The position numbers and the translations under genes were made by a program. Under the pieces are notes generated by a model. It had not been told where the DNA came from. It worked only from the letters and a program-made list of their open reading frames with translations, and made no database searches. A stretch of 64,000 bases of DNA, from the NCBI RefSeq assembly GCF_907164915.1, contig NC_061867.1, positions 36,865,338 through 36,929,337 on the forward strand, given 5' to 3'. Source of the stretch: Impatiens glandulifera. Taxonomy: Eukaryota > Streptophyta > Magnoliopsida > Ericales > Balsaminaceae. Positions 24,673 through 35,065 of the stretch are shown piece after piece (the first letter of the stretch is position 1; each line of letters starts with the position of its first letter).

Positions 24673-27600
24673 ATGGTAAGAAGTGTTTACGGTTGCATGC
24701 TTGGGTCTATTTCGTTTTCTTATTTTTGTTCGTTCGAATCTAAATGTAACTCTATCATCTCAGAATCAGGATTCCGATATGCAAATAGTTCCATATACTG
24801 AATCCACGACGGAAGTTAACACACTAAGGTAATTACGCTAATGTTAGAAAATGTACAAATTTGCCTATATTGGGATTATGGAAGTAATCGAATTTGCTAA
24901 TGTTAATGTAGTGTTCAACAAAGGAAAAGAAAACCCGAGGCATCAGGCACGCCCACGACACCACTGGATATTCTGGCAAACGCGGCTAATGAAGCACTTA
25001 ATGAGAACCAGGTTAAGAAGAAAAGAAGAAGGACTCGTGACCCTGATGTTGATTTCAAGAGCAGAACCTCTCCATCGTTACTTCATCACCTGATTAACAG
25101 GTTATCCGATGAACAGAAGCAGGCTGTGAGGGACATAGGATTTGGTTCCCTTCTTTCACTTGGCATATCAAAATGCCCACTTCAATTCTCACGGTGCATT
25201 GTGAGTCTATTCAATCCCAGAAGGAGGATCATCGTCCTACACAGTGGAGAGGAGATGCAGATTGATGAAGATGATGTTCAATGTGTATTGAACATACCCA
25301 GAGGGGAATTAGTAGTGGCAGAGTGTTTAGGAAATCACACGGACGACAAGGTGTACAAGGACCATCTCACGGCGTGGAGAAGGAGATGGGGATTCGAGAA
25401 CAGTGGAGGTCCTTCAACCTACCAAATGCCTGACAAAATTCTACAGAACACAGCAGGAGACAGTAACTTCAAGATGGACTTCGTGGTGTTTGTTGTATCC
25501 AGTTTTTTGTGGACATCCCAAAATCCACAGTGCAGGTATACCCAAAGAACCTAGCATTAATTCTGTGATTTCATTTAGAACTTCAATGTCATTTTAAATG
25601 GCTTGAGTCACTCCTTTTTTATGTACAGATTCAAAGTACTGAAATCCCTCCAGGATGTATCTAAAATCAAAGACTACAACTGGTGCAAGTTCACGTTAGA
25701 CGGGCTAGTCGACAATGTTTATAAGTGGAAAGAAAAGAAGACATCCTATTTCCATGGACCATTAACGTTTCTTTTGGTGAGTGTAGAAATCTATTTGCTG
25801 TAGGTTGTACCTTCATAATTTTTCATGAGTTTGAACGTAACATATATTTGTTCATGCTAATGTATCAGTTGTGCTACTTGGACCGTGTGGATGAGTTCAA
25901 GGTAAACAGTCAGATCTCAAGGAGTTTTCCTATTTTAGGATGCTGGGACGAGAAGAAGATGTACGAAAGGGTTGAGTATGAGGCTACACAGGGGGGGTTT
26001 GGACATGGTAGGGTAGTTGCTCGCATAGCCATTCCGAATAAGCAACCAACGATTCAACAAAATGTGGAGCCAAAACCACAACAATCTGGGGATGACAATC
26101 TTACTGAACACGCTCCAATTCCACAAAACCTGGCATCATGTTTGAGGAAGGTTGCGGCCGCTGCAGACGAATTGGCACAAGGGGCTAAATATCTGAATGA
26201 GATGCACTAGATAAACGCCATGGAACTTGTACAGTCTGCATTTGAGCAATTGGCCACTGTACTAAACTCCCATTCAATCCTGAGGGAAGGGTTACAACGG
26301 AGCTTGGACAAAACTAAACATCAGCAGCCAAGAGGAAGTGGCACTTACCCCAACACAGAAACTACCACCCAAGCGAAAGCAGACATCCTTCCTCCCAAAA
26401 TCCATGCCAACACCACTCCAACGACCCCAGCAAATAAGAACACATTAACCCCCACCACCGAAACAAAGACAAAAGCCAACCCCACACCAACGGCCCCATC
26501 CAACAAGAGCATCCTTTCTCCCAACATCCAAAAAAATATCAACGCCAACAACCAAGCCAAATCCAACACCCTTCCTCTAAACACCCAAGACAACACACAA
26601 ACCACCCTCACACCAACGTCCCAATCCCACAAGAACCCCATTCCACTCAAAACAGAAACCAAAACCACAGCCCCAACCCCTCCAATGGCACAAGCCAAAG
26701 CCAACCCCATTCCTCCACTCTAAACCCCAACCCCTCCAATGGCACAAGCCAAAGCCAACCCCATTCCTCCACTCAAAACCCCAACCCCTCCAATGGCACA
26801 AGCCAAAGCCAACCCCATTCCTCCACTCAAAACCCCAACCCCTCCAATGGCACAAGCCAAAGCCAACCCCATTCCTCCACTCAAAACCCCAACCCCTCCA
26901 ATGGCACAAGCCAAACCCAAACCCATTACTCTAACCACAACCCCAACCCCTCCAATGGCACAAGCCAAACCCAAACCCATTACTCTAACCACAACCCCAG
27001 CCCCTCCAATGGCACAAGCCAAACCCAAAGCCAACCCCATTACTCCCAAAACAGAAACTCACACGAACACCAGCACTCCAACAACCCCAGCCTTGCCTCC
27101 TCCCCAAATTATCCCAAAAACAGAAGAAGCCGGACCTTCAAATGCCTTAAATGTCTGCAAAAAAGTCCCCCGGAATTTGAAAACGGATTGGTTAACCAAT
27201 GTCATCAACACCGAAACCAACAACAACTCCCCTTCTTTGGCGATAGTAAAAATTGAACCGGGAGAATGCATCTCCAGTCTACCACCGCCACTTCAAACTG
27301 CCTCTTCTCGTCCACAAATGCAAATTAAAGAATGGCTTAAAGTAGTGGAATTGCCTCCAGCTTTGAAAACCCCATATTTCAATAAAATGTTTAGGGATGT
27401 AAAACAAATGACAAACATTCATAAGATTTTTGTGGGTTTCATATTTGCTACAGGACTTGAGAAAAGGTAATGTTTCCTGGACATACTTACTTATTCATAA
27501 AAAATGTAAGTTGGAACTCATTCTGAAACATGTTTTTCTGGTTTCATGTAGTGAAATGTTATTTAGTGGGGAGAAACTAAGTCTACACGTGACGCGCGGG

Positions 27601-28548
27601 GACATGCTTACAATGGCTGATCAAACCTGGGTAGACAGTATGATTATTGACATTTGGTCATACATGTTGCACGACCTGGGTAGGAAAAATGTAAAACGTC
27701 GTTACAATAAGATTTTCTACACAACCGTGCTCACCGTAAGTTGTACTAGCACTGTTATTTATCAATTATGTTATTCTTGTGAGACTAAAGACTGCTGTAA
27801 ACAGATTTTTCGTGAAGGTGGGATCACTAACCGAGACCAATTCAATGAAAGGTTCTGTCGTGAAGGTCGGACTTTCCAAATTTCGAAAAGGGACCTCATG
27901 GATGTGGACCTCGTAAGTACATCTATCTCTGTGATACCTTATAATAGCATGTAAAACTCAGTTTAAATCTAATTTGTTTTAATTCTATCCACAGCTGTTT
28001 TTCCCAATCATTGATGACAGACATTTCTACTTGGTTTGCTATAACTTCATACAAAGGCAATTTCAAGTAATTGACAACAGGCAAACACCTATGTAATCGC
28101 CCTTCGAAAGAAGATATAAGAATGCACAAATCTTGGTATGACACTGCAATTAAATTTTCAACTAGTTCAATGATTGAATTCTAGTAGCACTAAAATACAT
28201 TACATCATGTGGTTTGTAATGATGTATCAGGATGACTACATTCAACAATATATGAACGACGTAGACCCCGCTCTTGCAGATAAGTATGGCGGTTTGGAAA
28301 AGATATGTTTGAAATTGTCATGGCAGGATTCCAAGAATTACACTGACTGCGGCATTTTTTGCATGAGACACATGGAGACGTATGAAGGTGAGGTGAAGGG
28401 TTGGAAAAGTGGCTTTGGCGTTAAAAAAAATGTACGTGAACAAATAAAGACCTTGAGGATGGGATATTGTTGGCGTGTCATTGGCTCGGAGCTCAACAAA
28501 GCCAGGAGCAAGGTCTACAAGTCCTGCATGAAATGGATAAATCAATGA
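24673..28548 (+). pseudogene. Ulp1-like cysteine protease gene B (three in-frame stops, otherwise intact)
   Basis: Paralogue of gene A with the same exon plan and no frameshift. Exons: 24673-24675, 24764-24828, 24924-25535, 25629-25776, 25869-27466, 27552-27735, 27805-27912, 27995-28135 and 28231-28548. All borders are GT-AG and the phases agree, giving about 1058 codons. The start codon is the last codon of exon 1. Order of parts: basic KKKRRRTRDP; the IGFGSLLSLGISKCP and DEDDVQCVLNIPRGE domain; a proline- and threonine-rich low-complexity middle with an 18-residue repeat; then the catalytic domain GEKLSLHVTRGDM, RHFYLVCYN (His), FQVIDNR (Asp), LSWQDSKNYTDCGIF (Gln, Cys). Stops: TAG 26208-26210, TAA 26721-26723 and TAA 28094-28096, the last just before the Cys-bearing exon. 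The final intron seen in gene A is absent. Likely role: SUMO-like isopeptidase of the element, now inactive. Confidence 0.87.
26660..27050 (+). repeat. 54-bp minisatellite coding an 18-residue proline-rich repeat
   Basis: About seven head-to-tail units within exon 5 of Ulp1 gene B, each encoding a variant of TPTPPMAQAKANPIPPLK. The first four units are nearly identical in DNA; the later three read PKPITLT at the end. The unit length is a multiple of three, so copy changes keep the frame. One unit has TAA where the others have AAA. The opposite strand is open through the array, but that is an effect of the repeat. Confidence 0.9.
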
Positions 28549-29418
28549 ATTTGGAAATGTATACAGATTGTGTAATTAAATTTTACAAATAATTTTAGTT
28601 GACATTAGTATGCCTACAGATTGGGTAATTAAACTATTCATATAATTTTAACTCACATTTGTACAATATTGAATATGTTGTGTAATTTAAATTTTCAAAA
28701 AATTTTAATTCACATTTTGACAATGGTGAATATGTATATATGCAGATTGTTTTTTAATGAAATTTGATTTTCAAATACTTGTTCATTTATGTATTAAATG
28801 AATAATTGAAGTGAAAGAAACATGAGGCGCATAAATATTCGCTTCAAACACTTTTTGTTTATTTAAAAAATTATGCTAAAATTTATATGTGAAGCCCACA
28901 CAACCCATGAGAAACCGAATTACTTGTCATGTCATTGCACTTACTCTAACAGGTAAATACCAAATTCCACAAAAATCTCAAATACTACTTTTTATTGAAG
29001 CGAATAAATATTCGCCTCAAATTATTGTTCATGTAAAACCACCAACCCAACCATGAGAACCCGGATTAATTGTCCTGTCATTACACTTACCCTGACATGT
29101 GAATACCAAATAGTACAAAAATATCAATTTCAAGCAAAGAAATATGAAGAGAATAAATATTCGCCTCATATACTTGTTTTCATTTAAGCGAATACATATT
29201 CGCTTCAGTTTTAGGTTTTAAATTCTGAAATATTAATTAAAAGGATACTTAATAGGAGTCGACTGGGGGCGAATAAATATTCGATTGATTTAGGTATTTG
29301 GATTTTTAGAAATTAATTAGTGTTTTCATTCATTTGTTATTACATAAAACATCACATGCATACATTCTACCTTCTTCTCAGTTTCAAATCAAATATACAT
29401 ACAAATACATTTCGGATT
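28549..29418. other. Central MULE spacer between converging genes
   Basis: Holds the sharpest palindromes of the element (near 28827, 28998, 29148, 29186 and 29265) and two copies of the second block (28880-28950 and 29028-29110). It is flanked by the 3' ends of Ulp1 gene B and of the transposase, so it is also the shared termination region. Confidence 0.65.
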
Positions 29419-32050
29419 TCACATGAAACTGGAATTCGATAGTTGAGATGACAAAAGAACAGTGAACGGAGTATTGGCGTCCATGCTGAAACTTTTGTCC
29501 CATTGTTGAGGAGTTGAGAACTGAGGAGTGGTCGTTGGCATTGCATTTGATGGCTGGAAAGGTATATCAAATTTATTTAAAAGTATGTTATTAAATGAAT
29601 ATTAATAACCCAATTATTAGTAAAGAAGGTAAGTCAGCAAATTCATACCGGAATCTGTGATTCGCTAGTTATTCTTGTTGATTTTCTTTTTCTTGAGTTC
29701 TTCTCCAGTCCACCTTTCCTTCTCTTACCAGACTTTGTTGGCTTCTTAGTTTTGATTCCTTTCGCTTGAACAGGGGCACCCGCGGCAGAACATGATACAC
29801 CGGTTGGTGGAGTTTGCATATTTATACTCTCCTGTAATTTTTTATCCACAAACGTACACTAGCTAAGCATAATTTCTCTGACATGCTTATAAGTGTCATC
29901 TCTTTCGGCTGCCTTGGTAAATAAATGCATGGACAAGACACACAAATCTCTGTATCTTATGTTATGAAGCTCACTCGGATCAACATTACTACTGTCCACG
30001 ATGGGATCAGTTCCAAATATTCCATCTTTGGCTGTTCTTGTCCACCTCTTCAATATCAACGCCGGAGGAATCTTCAACACGTCAATCGTTGTGAAAATCT
30101 TTAGGATGTGAGCACACAAAATCCCTCCAAATTCAAATTTACAGCAGCTACACTCGATATTCTTATCATCATTCTTATGAACTGTAACTGTATGAGAGCA
30201 TCTCCTAGTGTGGGGTGTTACCTTATATTTTCTGTGTGTGTCGACATCCTCTAACATTTCTACACCACAATCATGCGACATAAACCATTGTTGTTCAAAG
30301 CACTTAAATACCTCTGGGGTGTAAACTTTGCAGGCATCCTTTAAGATCAAAACTGGATAGTTCAGACTTGGTTGGCTGGTAATTGATTTGAAATCAGCCT
30401 TCAACACATCATATCTTCTTTCATCGATTAGTCTTTCAAAGTGTTTGAAAAATTCTAAAAACTTGTGTTTGTAGGAGCAGTACCTTTTCAACAAACTGTT
30501 CATACTCTCACTTCTTTGTGTTGTCGTCATATCAGCACAAAACATTTGTCGTCCATAGACTAATGCCCACTTTCGCCTAATGCTAAACATGCGTTTCAAC
30601 CAGTCGTTGTTTTCAAGCCCGTAGTTTGTCAACATTTGATTCCAAGCTTCAACAAACTCTATCTCTTCTTCAAAATCATATATACAAGAAGAAAAATCCT
30701 TAGAAAATTTTCTGTAATTATGGAACACGGAGCTAAGATGTATGGCTGCATTTTGAAATATGTGCCAAATACAGAGACGATGATTTGTTTCGGGCCATGT
30801 AGACGCCAAGGCCTTAGCCATGGCCGCGTCTTGATCTGTAAGAATGGTTTTTGGTTTTTTCCCACGCATAGCTTTGGTGAAAGCCTCAAACAACCAATCA
30901 AAAGTCATCGCAGTTTCATCGTATAATAGAGCTGCTCCAAAAATAATTGATTGTTTGTGATGATTGACACCTACAAAAAGCGCAACTGGACGACCTTCAT
31001 TATTCTTCTTGTATGTGGTGTCAAAACTGACAACGTCTCCGAAGTATGAATAATCGGACCGCATGTTGGAATCACACCAAAAAATATTCGTTGTCAAATC
31101 GTCCGCATCAAGTTGAAAAGCATTATAAAAACCAGGATCATTGGATTGTTTTTTCTGCAAATACTCTAATACACCCCCTGTTTCCCCAAAATTACACTCT
31201 CTGGTTCTTTTCGTGCGCAGGTAATTTTTGTAATCCTCAGGAAGAAAACCTAGATTCTCCCTTCCACCGATTTGTTTAGACATTAAAGCATGTGATGACT
31301 TAGGAGGAATTCCCACGTTAGTGGCCATCTCGATATGTAAGCCTGCAACTGCAGAAATATTCCTATGGCATCTATACATGTGAGTTTTCTTTGGACTTGC
31401 AAGAGGATGACTATGATCACTAATAAAATTTACCACTTGGAACTTTCCATTGTCTGACCTCTTTATCCTCAATTTCGCTTCACAACCGAACCTCGTCACA
31501 GAACGGCTACGTCTCACATAGACATCACGTTTGTCTATTCCCCGTTCACCCTGTGCACTACAACAAAAAACTCTATCCAGTATTTTACCATCGTTGTCTA
31601 CATGTTTTGAACTGCGCCTTATACCAAATCCTATTAGTTTAGCGTATGCTAAGTAGAATACGCCTTCTTCTTCACTCTCAAATTCCCTACCTAAATGTGG
31701 AATTAAGTTGGCTTCGATATCCTCCAAAGGTTGGCTGTTTCCATCGAAATTTAATTGACGACGACAAGTAGCAGATTCGCTGTTCAATTGGAACACGTGG
31801 AAAATAAAGGTTCAACTAACCAGAACTTGTAAATTATTGAAAAATGAAGACAATATAAGCGAAGAGAGCTTCACTTCAACATTAATAACATTGTAATATT
31901 AGGCGAATATAGTTTCGCTTTATAAGATATTATCAAAAAAGCTATTAGTGAAGAGATCTCCGCTTACATATGCACGGAAAAAATTAGAGAAGTTAAACCA
32001 TGTTACCTTAAATCATTAATATCATTCTCGTTCATATCATTCTCGCTCAT
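29419..32050 (-). pseudogene. FAR1/MudrA-type MULE transposase with one in-frame stop
   Basis: Three exons on the minus strand: 32007-32050, 29649-31779 and 29419-29553, with agreeing phases. The start codon is 32048-32050 (MSENDMNEND). Parts in order: FAR1 DNA-binding zinc finger (FCCSAQGERG, RFGCEAKL, ISDHSHPL); MULE DDE core with VVSFDTTYKKN (D), ILTDQDAAMA (D) and the RLCIWHIF motif; then a SWIM zinc finger (IECSCCKFEFGGILCAHIL). After about 654 residues there is TAG at 29859-29861. The same frame stays open for 70 more codons with a basic KTKKPTKSGKRRKGG segment and splices to a Q/S/T-rich end (SMDANTPFTVLLSSQL), as in FAR1-related proteins. The main domains precede the stop, so a protein ending there might still work. 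It would bind the element ends and catalyse cut-and-paste transposition. Confidence 0.88.
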
Positions 32051-32789
32051 ATGTGTTCATTCCTGATAATAAACCAGAACAGAACATTTCATGTCGAGTA
32101 TTCAAAAAACATAAAAAAGGTTGGGACGAAAAGTAAAGAAGGTATAGATGACATTCAAAAACATACCATTTTTTAATTTAGGAAGATGGATTGATATTAT
32201 AATGAAGTCTCCGGCGAAGGAGAGGTCGATGGTAGACAATGGAGTATCACTCCGGCGAAGAAATGGTCGTACAGGTGAGAGAGAGAACAGTACAAACTTT
32301 GTCTAACTTAGCAGCATGGCTTGCTCCATGCATCATTTAATGAAAAGGTGGCAGGTGTTAGGTGGCGGTGAGGTGACTTGTTAAAAAAATTATTTCATTT
32401 TAAAAATTAAATGACTAAAATTATTATGAATTAATATTAATAAATCAATCAATCAATCAGTAAGCGAAGATTTCTTCACATTATTATTTTGACAATTATT
32501 TTAGAAAGATTATTTTGACAGTTGTTTTAAAACATATTAATTATTTATCACATTAGGGGCGATTAACTTACATAGATTGCTATGTATTAATAAATGAATA
32601 AAAATTTATACTTCAAGTTATACATTATTTCTTCAAGTTTCAAGATTTAGTTTAATATAAGGCTGGTGTTTTAAAAAAACACAATTCGAAGAACAAAAAA
32701 GATCAATCTGAAATCAAATATGACATTAACAAATTCAAGAATGCAAAATATTCAAATATTCAGTAACAAATTCAACCAACACATGTCTA
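32051..32789. other. Transposase promoter side and 3' side of the BRCT gene
   Basis: AT-rich MULE spacer. The part 32200-32330 is GC-richer, with CTCCGGCGAAG repeated at about 32208 and 32251, and probably is the transposase leader or promoter. A degenerate palindrome lies near 32462. The rest shows no gene. Confidence 0.5.
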
Positions 32790-33962
32790 TTACAACAACA
32801 AAGGCTGCAAATCACAAGCAGCAATGGATTCTAGCAAGCTTGTGTGAGGAACACCAAACACATCCAAATATGTCTTCAAAGGATTCTCTGCCTCAAATAC
32901 CCAAACAAGTTCATTAACATCGTGCCGAGACTTGTCGTATACAACTATAGTTTTGTCGTCCTCGGGCTCGACAAATGGATTCTCCATTTCTTTAGTTGTA
33001 CCTCCTCCAGCAATTACAAACCCCATAAGATCCAGTTTGTAAGCCGGGATGAATTCCCCTGCAAATATGAAGGTGTAACTGTCGAACAGTTTCAGCAGCT
33101 GAAAGAAAATACAAAACATTTTTAGTAATCATGGAGAATTGAATATCATATGGAGGAGGAGTAGGAATAAGACAAAACTTACATTGTTCAAATACCGCAT
33201 TCTGCCAGCTCTTGGACCGCCCACAGTCCCATGATTATCTCGCTGCACCTCGTATGGTTCCTCGTCCACGTAACAGTTAAATCTGATTGATGATTTTATC
33301 CCTGTACAAAAGCAATAGGTGTTTTTAGTTTAATATATGTGAAAATGAATATTGAGTTAAAAGTAAAGGGTTACGAATAACAGAGTCTCACAATCAATGG
33401 TAAGGACCCAACTCCCGTTCAATATTCCCTTCAATACTTTGATAGTGCGACCGCATCCACCATTAGAATCGGTGGATGCTATGACGTGGGTCACATCGTC
33501 TCGCCACCTCATTGTCACCGTGGCACCACATGTGTTAGCATATTGTTGCATCAAGTGCTGTTTAAGAACAATCATAAATATTTCAGATAAACAGGATGAA
33601 AACTTAAACAATATGGAAAAAAGGGAGAAATGTCAAGAAGAGTACTATCTCTTCACTTGTTAATTGATTTGGGCATAAAATGCAGTCTTTGCCAAAGTTT
33701 TGGACGGATGCTGTGGCGGTTGCCTGCACGTGCATGAAAAAAAAAGGTCTTTGTTAGTATGTACTAGGGTTTCATGGAAATAATATCCCAAAACCTAACA
33801 CTAGGTAAGTTTTCCTAAATACGATGGATTTACATTGAAGGTGACATTTTGAGAGTAGGGTTTCCTAAAGATTAACGAGACAACAACATCACATAACAGA
33901 ATCTAGTTTAGTAGTTCCATAATCCTAAATATGAAAAGTTACTATTCAGGAATACGTACCAT
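32790..33962 (-). CDS. Tandem-BRCT protein of BRCA1/BARD1 type carried by the MULE
   Basis: Five coding exons on the minus strand: 33960-33962 (start codon only), 33646-33723, 33392-33557, 33183-33301 and 32790-33098. All borders are GT-AG, phases agree, and the 675 coding bases give 224 residues without a stop. First BRCT (about residues 5-95): CGATVTMRWRDDVTHVIAST, RTIKVLKGILNGSWVLTIDW. Linker: DEEPYEV, then GPRAGRMRYL. Second BRCT: KLFDSYTFIFAGEFIPAYK, VIAGGGTTKEM, and the end SLLESIAACDLQP. This linker and end are typical of plant BRCA1 and BARD1 C-termini. In those proteins the BRCT pair binds phosphopeptides and works in homologous recombination; RING and ankyrin or PHD parts are absent here. 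The T-x-K of the phosphate pocket is present, but the usual serine near residue 20 seems replaced (CPNQLT). It keeps introns, so it was taken up as DNA. Function in the element is unknown. Confidence 0.85.
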
Positions 33963-34089
33963 TGTGGAGTCGTGAAGATGTTGATTCTGGTTTGGTCGAC
34001 GGGGAGCCGGTTGCGAATCGCCGTGAAAGGAGGCAGGAAGAGAGAGAGATGAATCGGGCGGAAATGATTATAAAATAATCATATTAGGG

Positions 34090-35065
34090 GGTATATATAT
34101 TCATGTAACCGGGGCGAACATGTCTTCTTTCGAAAAGCGACTATTCATTCCATGTCACATGACACAGGGACTAGGGGCGAATAAGTGTTCTCTCGAGAAG
34201 CGACTATTCAATCCATTTTACATGGAACATGGTCTAGGCGAACAAATATTCTCTACCAGCCAAAAAATTTAAATAAAAAAATAAAAAATATGAATGAATT
34301 AATTGAAGCGAATATTATATAGCTGCATGTCATTTTAAATTAATTGAATTAACATTTATTAATAAACGAAAAAAAAATAGCCAGTAATTGAGGCGAAGAT
34401 TTGTTCGGTTGCTGCATGTCATCTTCAATTAATTGAATTAATATTTAATAAATGGAAATATAAAATCCCTGTCATTTTGGTCTTCACATAGACGGGTAAG
34501 TGTCTTTCCATGGCAGGCAGGCGGTCTTCTCATGGGTGGGTTGGGGGGTTTACATGATGTTTTCATTAAAATAAATTTAAGCAAATACATCTTCGCTCAT
34601 GAGGGTCTCCAGGCCAAAAAAATTAAATAAAAAAAACAAAAAAATTTAGAGCCCAGTAATTGAAGCGAATATTATATCGCTGCATGTGATTTCCAATAAA
34701 TTAAATTAATATTTAATAAACGGAAATATAAAATACATGTCAATTTGGTCTTTACATAGATGGGTAATTGTATTTTCATGGAAGGCAAGCGGTCTTCTCA
34801 TGGGTGGGTATGGGGGGTTTACATGAGGTTTTTATTAAAATTAATTGAAGCAGATATATCTTCGCTCCTGAGGGTCTCCAGGCAAAAATAATTAAATAAC
34901 AAAATTAAATAAAATTAATAAAAAAAAATATGAATTAATTGAATTAATATTTAATAAACGGAAATATAATTATTAAAATTAATTGAAGCAAATATATCTT
35001 CGCTCCTGAGGGTCTCCAAGCCAAAAAAATGAAATAAAAAATTAAATGAAATTCCTAAAAAAAAA
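34090..35065 (-). repeat. Right subterminal repeats of the MULE
   Basis: Inverted counterparts of the units at 14000-14900, including GGGTTGGGGGGTTTACATGA, GGTCTTCTCATGGG, TTAATAAACGGAAATATAAA and several palindromes (34300, 34392, 34660, 34850, 34990, 35085). Units are duplicated and partly deleted, so the array is not regular. Confidence 0.82.

Noticed and set aside
26345..27049. Long minus-strand frames rich in GVGVVVRVMGLGLACAIGG
   Set aside because: Antisense reading of the 54-bp minisatellite in Ulp1 gene B. The plus strand has the gene with proper exon borders.
30636..31279. Plus-strand frames over the transposase
   Set aside because: Antisense shadows of a 654-residue transposase with clear domains.
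32720..33663. Plus-strand frames of 65-93 codons across the BRCT gene
   Set aside because: They are antisense to the spliced BRCT exons, which have matching phases and a recognisable protein.
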